Below, in pieces: positions 1-8,986 of a DNA stretch of 64,000 bases. How positions within the stretch are numbered: the first letter of the stretch is position 1; each line of letters opens with the position of its first letter. The DNA comes from Salipiger sp. H15. GTDB lineage: Bacteria; Pseudomonadota; Alphaproteobacteria; Rhodobacterales; Rhodobacteraceae. A program made the translations under genes and the position numbers. Location: the NCBI RefSeq assembly GCF_040409955.1, contig NZ_CP123387.1, positions 1-64,000 of the forward strand. The letters run 5' to 3'. The notes beneath the pieces are model-generated. The model worked only from the letters and a program-made list of their open reading frames with translations, had not been told where the DNA came from and made no database searches.

Positions 1-420
1 ATGGCCTATTCAGAGCCCTACGTCACGCTCCAGAACAATGTCGTGGATGGCGCGGAAGGCTCCCCCGATACGATGATCTCGGACCGTTTCGTCGAGGTGA
101 GCGAGTTCTACAACTTGACCAAGCTGCAATACATGGCCGCTCCTGTCGTCATGTCGGGGAGCCAGTTTGATCGTTTGTCACCCGAAAATCAGACGCTGGT
201 CATGGAGGTCGCTGACGAGGCCCGTGCTCATGCAATCCAGGTCTATCTCGATGGTTACGTCAAAGCGCTGGACGAGATCCGTGCGGCCGGGCTTGAGGTC
301 GTCGAAACACCGAACGCGGAGCTCGTCGAAGCGACGCGCGATGTGGCCACGCAGTTGATCGCGGCGGCACCGGATGGCGAGGCGAACTTCAAACTCTTCG
401 AGCAGGTGGCCGGCAAGTAA
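1..420 (+). CDS. TRAP transporter substrate-binding protein, DctP family (C-terminal part)
   Basis: This is the tail of a periplasmic binding protein of a TRAP transporter. The frame is open at the window edge, so the ATG at base 1 is probably an internal methionine, and the signal peptide and first lobe lie upstream. The visible 139 residues carry the typical DctP end: QNNVVDGAEGSPD, then YMAAPVVMSGSQFDRLSPE, then a long helix (VMEVADEARAHAIQ). In the family this region closes over a small carboxylate-type ligand. No DctQ/DctM pair follows; the next transporter genes belong to the unrelated TAXI type, so the partner membrane genes should lie upstream of the window. The gene ends 527 bases before the next start. 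Confidence 0.85.
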   Translation: MAYSEPYVTLQNNVVDGAEGSPDTMISDRFVEVSEFYNLTKLQYMAAPVVMSGSQFDRLSPENQTLVMEVADEARAHAIQVYLDGYVKALDEIRAAGLEVVETPNAELVEATRDVATQLIAAAPDGEANFKLFEQVAGK

Positions 421-947
421 TTCCTTGAACCGCATCTTACCTCACCTGACCTCTACCAAGCGAACTTGGTGAGCACCGCGCCAATTTGACTTTTCGCCTC
501 CGAAGTCTTCTTCGGGGGCGTACGCAGTCGGGAGAGTACAACCCTACCAAGGGTGCAGCTTCAACAGCGCCCATAGCGCGACCAATGCACCCTTCTGACG
601 GGGGACGCTTGGGCAAGGTCTGGGGGCGGCCGCGTTGACGAGGCGACGCGCCGCGGCGTGGCGGACCGTGGTCCATGCACTGACGTCCTCGGTTGAGCGC
701 CACATCGTTTCGATTCGTGCTCCGCAGTCTTGTTCGCAGGCAAAGGACAGCTGAAACGCTGGATCCGCAAAGCCAGGCGCACATGAAGTCTTGGGTAACT
801 TGTTTTCAAATAGGCAGAAAGTTCCGTCAAGTTTCCGCGCACAATAAAAAGCTAGTAATATAGCTTTTAATGTTTTAGCTCTCTCGCAGGAGGGATCGGC
901 CGCCGCTTCGGGACCGGCTGATCGACAACTGGGAGAGGAGCCCCCTC
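421..947. other. Intergenic region carrying one candidate operator
   Basis: No credible gene is visible in these 527 bases; the short open frames lack ribosome-binding sites and family features. An 11-bp stem with one wobble (495-505 with 510-520) is not followed by a T run. The last 110 bases are AT-rich, include the palindrome at 847-868 and end in the ribosome-binding stretch GGGAGAGGAG before the TAXI gene. The promoter of the catabolic operon most likely lies here. Confidence 0.6.
847..868. promoter_or_regulatory. Candidate GntR operator upstream of the TAXI-TRAP operon
   Basis: The sequence shows a perfect inverted repeat, AAAAGCTA-N6-TAGCTTTT, in an otherwise GC-rich area 79 bases before the TAXI gene. 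Related palindromes with the same AAGCTA core occur before the GntR gene (11452-11465) and before the first tannase-family gene (12304-12313). The inference is that the GntR protein encoded at 11512-12255 binds all three. Confidence 0.5.
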
Positions 948-2078
948 ATGCTTAGACTGCTCGTGAAAGCCCTGCCGACGCTCGCCGTCCTCGGCTTCGG
1001 CGCCACCGCCACGCTGGCGCAGGACGACGTGGAACTGCCGCGCTCGATGATCTGGAGCGCCTACGACGTCGGCTCCGGCGGCTACACCGAGGCGTCGGCC
1101 ATAGCGAATGCCGTGCAGGGCAACTTCGACACGCGCATCCGCGTTCTGCCATCGGGCACGTCGATCGGCCGCCTGCTGCCGCTGCGAGAACAGCGCGCGC
1201 AGTTCGGCTTCCTGTCGAACGAGCTCTTCTTTGCCAGCGAAGGCACCGAGGAGTTCGCGACGCCCGACTGGGGTCCGCAGGACGTGCGCGTGATGCTCGG
1301 GCGGCCGGCCTCGGTGGGGATCATCGCCGCCGCCGACGTTAACGCGAAAAGCGTCGCCGACCTGCGCGGCAAGCGCGTCGGCTTCGTCAAGGGGAACCCG
1401 TCGCTCAACATCAAGACCGACGCCTATCTCGCCTTCGGAGGCCTGACCCGCGACGACGTCGAGCAGGTCTGGTTCGGCAGCTACGGCGCGCTCAAGGACG
1501 CGATCATCTCGAACCAGCTCGATGCAATGGGCATGGTGCCAACCTCGTCCTTCGCGCGCGAGATCGAGGCGAGTTCGCGGGGCCTGACCTGGCTCAACTT
1601 CCCGCCCGAGGACACCGAGGGCTGGAAGAAGGCCACCGACGTCATCAGCTTTGCCGAACCGCACAAGCAGACCACCGGGGCAGGGATCGACGAAGACCAC
1701 CCGGTGTGGCTCTTGGGCTACCGATATCCGATGCTGGCGACCTACGCGGCGACCAGCGAGGAGGAAGTCTACAACCTCGTCAAGGCGATCGACCAGAGCT
1801 TCGACGGCTTCCGCGAAGCCACCGCCGAGGCGGCGAACTGGGCCACGGAAGGCGCCATCGTGCCGCCGGCCGACGCGCCGTTCCATGACGGGGCGATCCG
1901 CTACGCCAAGGAGATGGGCTACTGGACCGACGAGGCGCAGGCCTGGCAGGACGCCCGCCTGGCGCGGATCGAAGCGGTCAAATCGGCCTGGACCGAGGCG
2001 CGCGGCGCCTATGATGGCGATGATGCGGGCTGGCCCGAGTTCTGGGGCACCTGGCGCTCCGAACACCTGACGAACTGA
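948..2078 (+). CDS. TAXI family TRAP transporter solute-binding protein
   Basis: This is a periplasmic binding protein of the TAXI (TRAP-associated extracytoplasmic immunogenic) class, 376 residues. Residues 1-25 form a signal peptide ending in TLAQ. The body has the TAXI features GSGGYTEASAIANAV near residue 42, PSGTSIGRLLPLR, and DLRGKRVGFVKGNPS near residue 140. The start is set by GGGAGAGGAG at 931-940. A 9-bp hairpin and 79 bases separate it from the fused permease that completes the transporter. The ligand cannot be read from sequence; the downstream CoA-dependent catabolic genes suggest an aromatic or aliphatic acid. Confidence 0.9.
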   Translation: MLRLLVKALPTLAVLGFGATATLAQDDVELPRSMIWSAYDVGSGGYTEASAIANAVQGNFDTRIRVLPSGTSIGRLLPLREQRAQFGFLSNELFFASEGTEEFATPDWGPQDVRVMLGRPASVGIIAAADVNAKSVADLRGKRVGFVKGNPSLNIKTDAYLAFGGLTRDDVEQVWFGSYGALKDAIISNQLDAMGMVPTSSFAREIEASSRGLTWLNFPPEDTEGWKKATDVISFAEPHKQTTGAGIDEDHPVWLLGYRYPMLATYAATSEEEVYNLVKAIDQSFDGFREATAEAANWATEGAIVPPADAPFHDGAIRYAKEMGYWTDEAQAWQDARLARIEAVKSAWTEARGAYDGDDAGWPEFWGTWRSEHLTN

Positions 2079-2096
2079 TCCCAGAGATCGCGTCCT

Positions 2097-2121
2097 GCGG
2101 GTCCGGCCTGATCGGACCCGC
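2097..2121 (+). promoter_or_regulatory. Intercistronic hairpin after the binding-protein gene
   Basis: A perfect 9-bp stem, GCGGGTCCG with CGGACCCGC around a 7-base loop, lies between the TAXI gene and the permease gene and has no T tract. Such hairpins often protect the 3' end of the binding-protein message so that it is made in excess over the permease. The role is inferred. Confidence 0.45.
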
Positions 2122-2157
2122 CCCATTCCCTACTTCAGAGCGTGAGCGAGGTCCGTG

Positions 2158-4155
2158 ATGAGCGATCCGCAGTCCCTTCCCGTGTCCGACCAGCCGGACA
2201 CCTCCCAGAGTTCAGGCGTCAAGATCGGCATGCTGCACGGGCCGACACGGGCGGTGGTGCTGGTGCTCGGCCTGATCGCGCTCCTGCTGAACGTAGACCG
2301 GCTCTTCAACACGCAGATGCTGATCGGCTACGTGCTGCTCGACACCGCGTATTTCTACCTGCTGACCGGCATCTTCCTTGCCATCGTCTTCCAGGTCTAC
2401 CCGCTGCCGTACGACCGGTTCGGCAGTGCCGGGCGCATCGCGGACGTGGTTTTCTCGCTGCTCGCGCTCGGCGCGGCCTGCTATTTCGCCTGGAACGGCG
2501 AGCGCATCCTGATGGAGGGATGGGATCTCGTCGCGCCGACCAGTGCGCAGGTCATCTCCGGGGTGTTCTGCCTGCTGGTACTCGAGGCGCTGCGCCGGAC
2601 CGGCGGACTGGTCCTGCTGTGCATCTGCGGCTTCTTCTTCCTCTTCCCGCTCTTTGCAGAGAGCATGCCGGGCTTCCTCTGGGGGCCGTCCACCGACATC
2701 CCCGGCCTGGTGATGATGCACGCGCTCGGCTCGGAGAGCATCATCGGCGTGCCGATGCGCGTGGTGGCGGGCCTGCTGATCGGCTTCCTGCTCTTCGGCT
2801 CGGCGCTGGTCGTGACCGGCGGCGGGGCCTTCTTCATGGCCTTCGCCGAGGCGCTGCTCGGCCGCACCCGTGGCGGCCCTTCCAAAGTGGCGATCCTCTC
2901 CTCGGGCTTCTTCGGCTCGCTCTCCGGGTCGGTGATCTCGAACATCGTCACCACCGGACAGATGACCATCCCGACCATGAAGAAGGTCGGTTACCCGGCG
3001 CGCTACGCCGCCGCGATCGAGGCCTGCGCCTCGACCGGCGGGGCGCTGATGCCGCCGGTCATGGGCGCCGTCGCCTTCATCATGGCCGAGAACCTCAACG
3101 TTCCCTATTCCACCGTGATGATCGCCGCCATCGTGCCGGCCGCGCTCTTCTACCTCGCGCTGATGCTGCAGACCGATTGCTACGCCGCGCGGCGCGGGCT
3201 TTCCGGGCAGCGCCCCGAGGACCTGCCGAAGCTCTGGCCGACGCTGAAGGAAGGCTGGCACTTCCTGCTGTCGCTGGTCGTGCTGATCTACCTGATCGTG
3301 GCGCGCGGGATCGAGGCGCAGGCACCCTTCTACGCCACGCTCGTCCTGCTGGCGACCAGCGCGCTCAACGGCTGGATCCGCGGCGAGAACCAGCTGACCC
3401 TCGGCCGGCTCGTCGATCTGCTGGATGACGCGATCCGCAACATCGCCAATATCGTCGGCATCCTTGCCGGGGTCGGGCTCATCGTCGGTGCGCTCAGCTA
3501 CACCGGCGTCGGCGGCGCCTTCTCGCGCGAGCTGCTTCAATTCGCCGGCGACAACGTCTTCCTGCTGCTGCTCTTCGGGGCGCTCACCTCCTTCGTGCTC
3601 GGCATGGGGATGACCGTCAGCGCCTGCTACATCTTCCTGGCCATCGTGCTGGGGCCGGCCATGGCCGGCGCGGGGCTGAACCCGATCGCGGGGCATCTCT
3701 TCATCCTGTACTGGGGCATGCTGAGCTACATCACGCCTCCGGTCGCGCTGGCCGCCTTCGCCGCCGCGGTGATCGCCAAATCCGACGGAATGCGCACCGG
3801 CGTGCTGGCGATGCGGCTCGGGGCGGTGAACTTCGTGCTGCCGTTCATCTTCGCGCTGAACCCGACGCTTGTGCTGCAGGGGGAACCGCTCGACATCCTG
3901 CATGACGTCGGCAGCGCGGTGCTGGCGGTGTGGCTGATGGCCGCCGCAAGCGAGGGCTGGCTGCATTTCGTCGGCCGGCTGGGCATCCCGGCGCGGGTGC
4001 TGCTCGGGGCTGCCGCGATCACGCTGATCGTTCCCGGCTACCTGTCGGATGGCATCGGACTGGCGCTGCTCGCGGTCGCGGTGCTGGTGAACCGCCTGAG
4101 CGCGCCGGACACCCGCCGTGAGCCGGTCCGGTCCGTGGCCCCGTCCGCCGAGTGA
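2158..4155 (+). CDS. TRAP transporter fused permease (DctQ-DctM type, TAXI class)
   Basis: This is the inner-membrane part of the TAXI-TRAP importer: the small four-helix and large twelve-helix subunits fused in one chain of about 665 residues. The N-terminal third holds hydrophobic segments such as AVVLVLGLIALLLNVDRLF. The DctM-like core begins near residue 185 with long helices, including GSVISNIVTTGQMTIPTMKK and GMGMTVSACYIFLAIVLGPA, which fit the conserved TRAP_fused core. Energy comes from an ion gradient, not ATP. A GTG at 2155 is directly followed by the ATG at 2158; I take the ATG. It is the membrane partner of the preceding binding protein. Confidence 0.9.
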   Translation: MSDPQSLPVSDQPDTSQSSGVKIGMLHGPTRAVVLVLGLIALLLNVDRLFNTQMLIGYVLLDTAYFYLLTGIFLAIVFQVYPLPYDRFGSAGRIADVVFSLLALGAACYFAWNGERILMEGWDLVAPTSAQVISGVFCLLVLEALRRTGGLVLLCICGFFFLFPLFAESMPGFLWGPSTDIPGLVMMHALGSESIIGVPMRVVAGLLIGFLLFGSALVVTGGGAFFMAFAEALLGRTRGGPSKVAILSSGFFGSLSGSVISNIVTTGQMTIPTMKKVGYPARYAAAIEACASTGGALMPPVMGAVAFIMAENLNVPYSTVMIAAIVPAALFYLALMLQTDCYAARRGLSGQRPEDLPKLWPTLKEGWHFLLSLVVLIYLIVARGIEAQAPFYATLVLLATSALNGWIRGENQLTLGRLVDLLDDAIRNIANIVGILAGVGLIVGALSYTGVGGAFSRELLQFAGDNVFLLLLFGALTSFVLGMGMTVSACYIFLAIVLGPAMAGAGLNPIAGHLFILYWGMLSYITPPVALAAFAAAVIAKSDGMRTGVLAMRLGAVNFVLPFIFALNPTLVLQGEPLDILHDVGSAVLAVWLMAAASEGWLHFVGRLGIPARVLLGAAAITLIVPGYLSDGIGLALLAVAVLVNRLSAPDTRREPVRSVAPSAE

Positions 4156-4168
4156 AGAGGAAAGCCCG

Positions 4169-6226
4169 ATGAACACCCACACAGCCCCCTCGCATGGCAC
4201 CGTTCACCTCGAGGTCACCGACGGCATCGCCGTGCTGACCATCGACAATCCCCCGGTGAATGCCGGCTCCCACGCGATCCGCAAGGGCCTCATCGAGGCG
4301 CTGCGGAGCTGCGGCGAGGTGCGGGGCGCGGTGCTCGTCGGGGCCGGAAAGAGCTTTGTCGCCGGCTCCGACCTGCGCGAGTTCGGCGCGCCCCTCGCCT
4401 GGCCCGAGCTGCCGGACGTCATCGCCGCCTGCGAGGCGGCACCGTTCCCGGTCGTCGCCGCCATTCACGGCGTGGCGCTTGGCGGCGGGCTCGAGCTGGC
4501 GCTCGGCTGCGACTATCGCATCGCCACGCCGGACGCGAAGCTCGGCCTGCCCGAAGTGTCGCTGGGGATGGTGCCCGGCGCGGGCGGCACGCAGCGGCTG
4601 CCGCGCCTGACCGGGCGCATCGCCGCGCTCGAGATGATCTGCGGCGCCACCCGCATCACCGGGGTCAAGGCAGAGGCGCTCGGGCTGGTCGATGTGGTCG
4701 CCGAGGGCGATCTGCTGGCGGCGGCGAAACGGTTCCTCGCCGAGGATCGCCCCAAGCGCGTGGTGGCCGACCTTGCGGTGCCCGAAGAGGACGAGACCGC
4801 GCTGGAGACCGCTGCCGCGAAGGCGCTGCACAAGGGCAGGGGCCGGCCGAACGTGGCCGAGGCGATCCGCCTGGTGCGGGCTTCGGCCGATGCGGACGTC
4901 GTCGCCGTCCTGGCGGATGAGCGGGCCGTTTTCCAGAAGCTCCGCCTGTCGGAGGACGCCTTTGCCCTGCGCCACCTTTTCTTCGCCGAGCGAAGGGCGG
5001 GCAGCGTCGACGGGCTCGACGCCAAGCCTCGGCAAGTCTCGGCCGTCGGTGTCATCGGCGGCGGCACCATGGGGCAGGGCATCGCCCGCGCCTGCCTTGC
5101 TGCAGGGCTGCCGGTGACGCTCGTCGAGCGCGACGCCGAGGCGCTGGAAAGCAGCCTCGGTGCGCTGCGGGAGGCGTTGCAGGCCAGGCACGCGCGCGGA
5201 CGGCTTTCGGAGGCCGCGCTGGCGGCGCAACTGAAGGCCCTTTCGGGAACGACGCGGATCTCCGATCTGACCAGCTGCGATCTGGTCATCGAGGCGGTGT
5301 TCGAGGAGCTCTCGGTCAAGGTGCCGCTGCTGGCCGAGCTCGACGCCACGCTGCCGCCCGAGACGGTGATCGGCACCAACACCTCCTATCTCGACATCAA
5401 CGCCATGGTCGCGGACCTGCCGGGGCGGTCGCGCGTGCTGGGCCTGCACTTCTTCAGCCCCGCCGACGTGATGCGCCTGCTCGAGGTGGTGCGGGCCGAA
5501 ACAACGGCGGATGACGTGCTGGCCACCGGCCTCGCGCTGGCGAAACGCCTTGGCAAGCAGCCCGTGGTGGCGCGCGTCGCCGAAGGGTTCATCGGCAACC
5601 GCATCTACGCCGCCTACCGCCGCCGCGCCGAGCTGCTGGTGCTCGATGGCGCCGCGCCGCAGGACGTGGACGCCGCCGTCGAAGCCTTCGGGTTCGCAAT
5701 GGGGCCCTTCGCGGTGTCGGACATGAGCGGGCTCGACATCGCCTGGGCGATGCGCATGCGGCAGGCCGCGACGCGCGACCCGGCCGCGCGCTACGTCACC
5801 ATCCCCGACCGGCTCTGCGAGGCGGGACGGCTGGGCCGCAAGACCGGCGGCGGCTGGTATGACTATCCCGAGAAACGCCCGGAGCCCTCGGCCGAGGTGA
5901 CCGCACTCATCGACGCGGCGCGCAGCGAGGCCGGCATCACCCCGGGCGCCTTCGGTGCCGAAACCATCCAGCGCCAGCTGCTGATCGCCATGGTCAACGA
6001 GGCGGCCCTCCTGCTTGCCGAAGGCGTCGCGCAGCGCGCCTCCGACATCGATGTGACGCTTGTCAACGGCTACGGCTTCCCGCGCTGGAAGGGCGGGCCG
6101 CTGTGGTGGGCGGCGCAGCAGCCCGCGGACCGCATCGAGGCCGATCTCGACGCGCTTGAGACCGCGATCGGCCACGGCTTCGCCCGCGGCGCGGTGTCCG
6201 ACACTCTCGAAGAGCTGAAGGGCTGA
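4169..6226 (+). CDS. Fused enoyl-CoA hydratase / 3-hydroxyacyl-CoA dehydrogenase
   Basis: This is a bifunctional beta-oxidation enzyme of 685 residues. It hydrates an enoyl-CoA and oxidises the product to the 3-ketoacyl-CoA. Residues 10-190 are a crotonase domain with both catalytic glutamates in place (GGGLELALGCD near 109, LGLPEVSLGMVPG near 130). A Rossmann nucleotide site, VIGGGTMGQGIA, starts near residue 294, and the dehydrogenase histidine lies in GLHFFSPADVM near 427. Two C-terminal helical dehydrogenase domains follow. The length and order match multifunctional FadJ/peroxisomal-type enzymes. The start at 4169 follows GAAGAGGAAAG; the frame extends further upstream but overlaps the permease. 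The next gene starts 3 bases after the stop. Confidence 0.92.
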   Translation: MNTHTAPSHGTVHLEVTDGIAVLTIDNPPVNAGSHAIRKGLIEALRSCGEVRGAVLVGAGKSFVAGSDLREFGAPLAWPELPDVIAACEAAPFPVVAAIHGVALGGGLELALGCDYRIATPDAKLGLPEVSLGMVPGAGGTQRLPRLTGRIAALEMICGATRITGVKAEALGLVDVVAEGDLLAAAKRFLAEDRPKRVVADLAVPEEDETALETAAAKALHKGRGRPNVAEAIRLVRASADADVVAVLADERAVFQKLRLSEDAFALRHLFFAERRAGSVDGLDAKPRQVSAVGVIGGGTMGQGIARACLAAGLPVTLVERDAEALESSLGALREALQARHARGRLSEAALAAQLKALSGTTRISDLTSCDLVIEAVFEELSVKVPLLAELDATLPPETVIGTNTSYLDINAMVADLPGRSRVLGLHFFSPADVMRLLEVVRAETTADDVLATGLALAKRLGKQPVVARVAEGFIGNRIYAAYRRRAELLVLDGAAPQDVDAAVEAFGFAMGPFAVSDMSGLDIAWAMRMRQAATRDPAARYVTIPDRLCEAGRLGRKTGGGWYDYPEKRPEPSAEVTALIDAARSEAGITPGAFGAETIQRQLLIAMVNEAALLLAEGVAQRASDIDVTLVNGYGFPRWKGGPLWWAAQQPADRIEADLDALETAIGHGFARGAVSDTLEELKG

Positions 6227-6229
6227 GCC

Positions 6230-7426
6230 ATGCAGACCGTCTACATTTGCGACTACATCCGCACCCCCATTGGCCGCTACGGCGGCAGCCTCTCGGGCAT
6301 CCGCGCCGACGATCTGGGCGCACTGCCGCTGCTGGCGTTGCAGGATCGCCATGACGGCCTCGACTGGGCCGACACCATCGACGTGATCTACGGCTGCGCC
6401 AATCAGGCCGGCGAGGACAACCGGTCGGTGGCGCGCATGTCGCTGCTGCTCGCCGGGCTGCCGGAGACCGTCTCGGGCACGACGATCAACCGGCTCTGCG
6501 GCTCGGGCATGGATGCAGTGCTGGCGGCCTATCGTCGGCTTGCCGTGGGCGAGGGGGACCTCGCCATCGCCGGCGGGGTCGAGTCGATGTCGCGCGCGCC
6601 TTTCGTCATGCCCAAGGCCACGAGCGCCTTCTCGCGCCAGTCCGGCGTCGAGGACACCACCATCGGCTGGCGGTTCATCAACCCGCAGATGCATGCCCGC
6701 TACGGCACCGACTCGATGCCCGAGACCGCCGAGAACGTCGCCGCCGACTTCGGCATCTCGCGCGCCGATCAGGACGCCTTTGCCCTGCGCAGCCAGCAGA
6801 AGGCGGCCGCCTCGCGCGACATCATGGCCGAGGAGATCATCCCGGTGGCCGTGCCGCAGCGCAAGGGGCCGCCGGTCATCTTCGATCAGGACGAGCACCC
6901 GCGCAGCACCACCGCCGAAAAGCTGGCGGCGCTGCCGGCCCCGTTCCGCGCGGGCGGCAGCGTCACCGCGGGCAATGCCTCGGGGGTCAACGACGGCGCG
7001 GCGGCGCTGATCCTTGCCACCGAGGCGGGAATGAAACGTCACGGGCTGACGCCTCTGGCGCGGATCACCGGCGGTGCCACCGCGGGCGTGGCGCCGCGCA
7101 TCATGGGCATGGGACCGGCCCCGGCGACGGAGAAGCTCTGCGCCCAACTCGGTGTGACGGCGGACAGCTTCGACCGCATCGAGCTCAACGAGGCCTTCGC
7201 CGCGCAGGCGCTGGCCGTGCTGCGGCGGCTCGGGATCGCCGATGATGATCCGCGGGTGAACCCCTATGGCGGCGCGATCGCGCTTGGCCATCCGCTCGGC
7301 ATGTCCGGCGCGCGGATCACCGGCACCGCCGCCCGGATGATCGCGCGCGGCGAGGGCAGCACCGCGCTCGCGACCATGTGCATCGGCGTGGGGCAGGGCA
7401 TCGCCCTGTCGCTCGCCGCCGCCTGA
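6230..7426 (+). CDS. pcaF: 3-oxoadipyl-CoA thiolase-like acetyl-CoA acyltransferase
   Basis: This thiolase of 398 residues cleaves a 3-ketoacyl-CoA with free CoA. The nucleophilic cysteine is in NRLCGSGMDAV near residue 90, the catalytic histidine in GHPLGMSGARI near 353 and the acid/base cysteine in CIGVGQG near 384. The N-terminus YICDYIRTPIGRYGGSLSG and the middle DTTIGWRFINPQM with YGTDSMPETAENVA resemble PcaF/PaaJ, which splits 3-oxoadipyl-CoA into succinyl-CoA and acetyl-CoA, more than fatty-acid thiolases. This assignment is from remembered family sequence, not a search. It sits 3 bases after the hydratase-dehydrogenase, whose product it would take. Confidence 0.85.
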   Translation: MQTVYICDYIRTPIGRYGGSLSGIRADDLGALPLLALQDRHDGLDWADTIDVIYGCANQAGEDNRSVARMSLLLAGLPETVSGTTINRLCGSGMDAVLAAYRRLAVGEGDLAIAGGVESMSRAPFVMPKATSAFSRQSGVEDTTIGWRFINPQMHARYGTDSMPETAENVAADFGISRADQDAFALRSQQKAAASRDIMAEEIIPVAVPQRKGPPVIFDQDEHPRSTTAEKLAALPAPFRAGGSVTAGNASGVNDGAAALILATEAGMKRHGLTPLARITGGATAGVAPRIMGMGPAPATEKLCAQLGVTADSFDRIELNEAFAAQALAVLRRLGIADDDPRVNPYGGAIALGHPLGMSGARITGTAARMIARGEGSTALATMCIGVGQGIALSLAAA

Positions 7427-7445
7427 CTTCAGAAAGGACCGACCA

Positions 7446-8207
7446 ATGGGTATCGACATCAGCTTCAACGGGAAAGTGGCCGAGATCACCATCGACGTGC
7501 CCCCCGTCAACGCCATCACCCTCGCCAATTACGCCGAGATCGGCGAAGCCTTCGACGCCGCCGACAGCTGGCAGGGGATCAACTGCGTGCTCTTCACCGG
7601 AGCGGGCGCGCGCGCCTTCTGCGCCGGGCTCGACCTGAAGGAGTTCCTTGCCGCGACCGTCGAGGAAGACCCGGCCCGCGGCCGCATCGTGCGGCGCTGC
7701 TTCAAGTCGATCCGGGACTGCGCGCTGCCGACCATCGCCGCGGTCAACGGCCCGGCCCTCGGGGCCGGCACGGTGCTGGCTTCGGTCTGCGACATCCGGC
7801 TTGCGTCGGAGACGGCGAAATTCGGCATGCCCGAGATCAACGTCGGCCGCTGTGGTGGCGCGTCGCACATGGGGCGGCACCTGCCGCAGGGCATGCTGCG
7901 CAAGATGTTCTTCACCGGCGAGCCGATAGACGCGGCCGAGGCCCATCGCTTCGGCTTCGTGCAGGAGGTTGTTGCCCCCGAGGCGCTGATGGAGGCCGCC
8001 CGTGCGCTCGCGGCGAAGATCGCCGAGAAGTCACCGCTCGGCCTGCGGCTCGGCAAGCAGGCGCTGAACCAGATAGAATTCCTGCCGGTCGACGAGGGCT
8101 ACCAGATCGAACAGCAGTTCAGCACCATCCTGATGAAGACCGAGGATGCCCGCGAGGCGACCGCCGCCGTGGTCGAAAAGCGCAAGCCGGTCTGGAAGGG
8201 GCGCTGA
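7446..8207 (+). CDS. Enoyl-CoA hydratase/isomerase family protein
   Basis: This is a stand-alone crotonase of 253 residues. The oxyanion-hole segments are visible as AFCAGLDLKEF near residue 60 and NGPALGAGTVLASVCDIRLA near 102. At the first usual glutamate position (GGGLEL in the bifunctional enzyme) this protein has GAGTVLA, while FGMPEINVGRCGG keeps the second glutamate. It may therefore be a hydrolase, isomerase or lyase rather than a simple hydratase. Ribosome-binding sequence GAAAGGA precedes the ATG. Its TGA shares one base with the next ATG, so translation is coupled. Confidence 0.85.
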   Translation: MGIDISFNGKVAEITIDVPPVNAITLANYAEIGEAFDAADSWQGINCVLFTGAGARAFCAGLDLKEFLAATVEEDPARGRIVRRCFKSIRDCALPTIAAVNGPALGAGTVLASVCDIRLASETAKFGMPEINVGRCGGASHMGRHLPQGMLRKMFFTGEPIDAAEAHRFGFVQEVVAPEALMEAARALAAKIAEKSPLGLRLGKQALNQIEFLPVDEGYQIEQQFSTILMKTEDAREATAAVVEKRKPVWKGR

Positions 8208-8986
8208 TGAGCCTGCACCCGATCAACGGCACGCGGCTCAACATCCGCATCGACCGCGCCGGGGACGGCGCGCCCTGGGTGGTGTTCTCGAACTCCCTGG
8301 TCACCGACCTGTCGGTGTGGGACGGTGTGGTGGCGCGGCTCTCGGGCTGGAACGTGCTGCGCTACGACCAGCGCGGTCACGGTGGCTCGGACGTGCCTTC
8401 GGAGCCGGTGGATTTCGAGCTGCTCTCGGAGGACCTCCTGGCGGTGATGGACCACGCGGGCGTCTCCCGCGCGGTCTGCGTCGGCCTGTCGATGGGCGTG
8501 CCGACAACGCTGGCCGCCTATGCCAAGGCGCCCGAGCGTTTCGCCGGCCTCGTCTTCATGGACGGCATGGCGAAATCCGCGCCAGCTGCGGTCGAGACCT
8601 GGGGCGCGCGGATCGATGAGGGCCGCAGGCTCGGCATGGACGGCTACGCCAAGGTCACCGCCGAGCGCTGGCTGACCACGCCCGCCCGCGCCGAGGCGCT
8701 GGCGGCGATGATCGCGGCGACGCCCTTCGACGGGTTCAAGGCCTGCGCCACGGCGCTTCAGGGTTACGACTATTCCGCAGTCCTACCGAGCATCGCGGTC
8801 CCCGCGCTGCTGGTGGCGGGGCTGTCGGACGGCGGGATCCCCGAGACCATGCGCGGCATCGCGCAAACCATCGGCGCGCGGTTCGAAGGGGTCGAGGACG
8901 CGGGGCACGTGCCCTGCTTCGAGCGGCCCGAGGCCACCGCGGTGCTGCTCAACGCATTCCTGGCCGAGGTGGAGGCCGCGGCGTGA
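8207..8986 (+). CDS. Alpha/beta hydrolase, 3-oxoadipate enol-lactonase-like
   Basis: This cytoplasmic alpha/beta hydrolase has 259 residues and no signal peptide. The nucleophile is the serine of VGLSMG near residue 95, and the catalytic histidine is in DAGHVPCFERPEA near 234. RYDQRGHGGSDVP near 60 and the overall layout follow PcaD, which opens 3-oxoadipate enol-lactone in the beta-ketoadipate pathway. The neighbouring PcaF-like thiolase and carboxymuconolactone-decarboxylase-like protein support that reading, but another lactone or ester is possible. It overlaps both neighbours by a few bases, with a GTGA junction downstream. Confidence 0.8.
   Translation: MSLHPINGTRLNIRIDRAGDGAPWVVFSNSLVTDLSVWDGVVARLSGWNVLRYDQRGHGGSDVPSEPVDFELLSEDLLAVMDHAGVSRAVCVGLSMGVPTTLAAYAKAPERFAGLVFMDGMAKSAPAAVETWGARIDEGRRLGMDGYAKVTAERWLTTPARAEALAAMIAATPFDGFKACATALQGYDYSAVLPSIAVPALLVAGLSDGGIPETMRGIAQTIGARFEGVEDAGHVPCFERPEATAVLLNAFLAEVEAAA

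Noticed and set aside
495..520. Hairpin 75 bases after the DctP gene taken as terminator
   Set aside because: The stem has a wobble and is preceded, not followed, by T residues on the plus strand; on the minus strand it is followed by A residues.
2212..4200. Open frame of 662 codons on the minus strand
   Set aside because: It mirrors the TRAP permease; the composition is dominated by Gln, His, Arg, Asp and Glu with no hydrophobic core.
4019..7528. Open frame of 1169 codons on the minus strand
   Set aside because: It lies opposite the hydratase-dehydrogenase and thiolase genes, is rich in Arg/Gly/His/Ala as expected for a GC-rich mirror frame, and shows no family motif.
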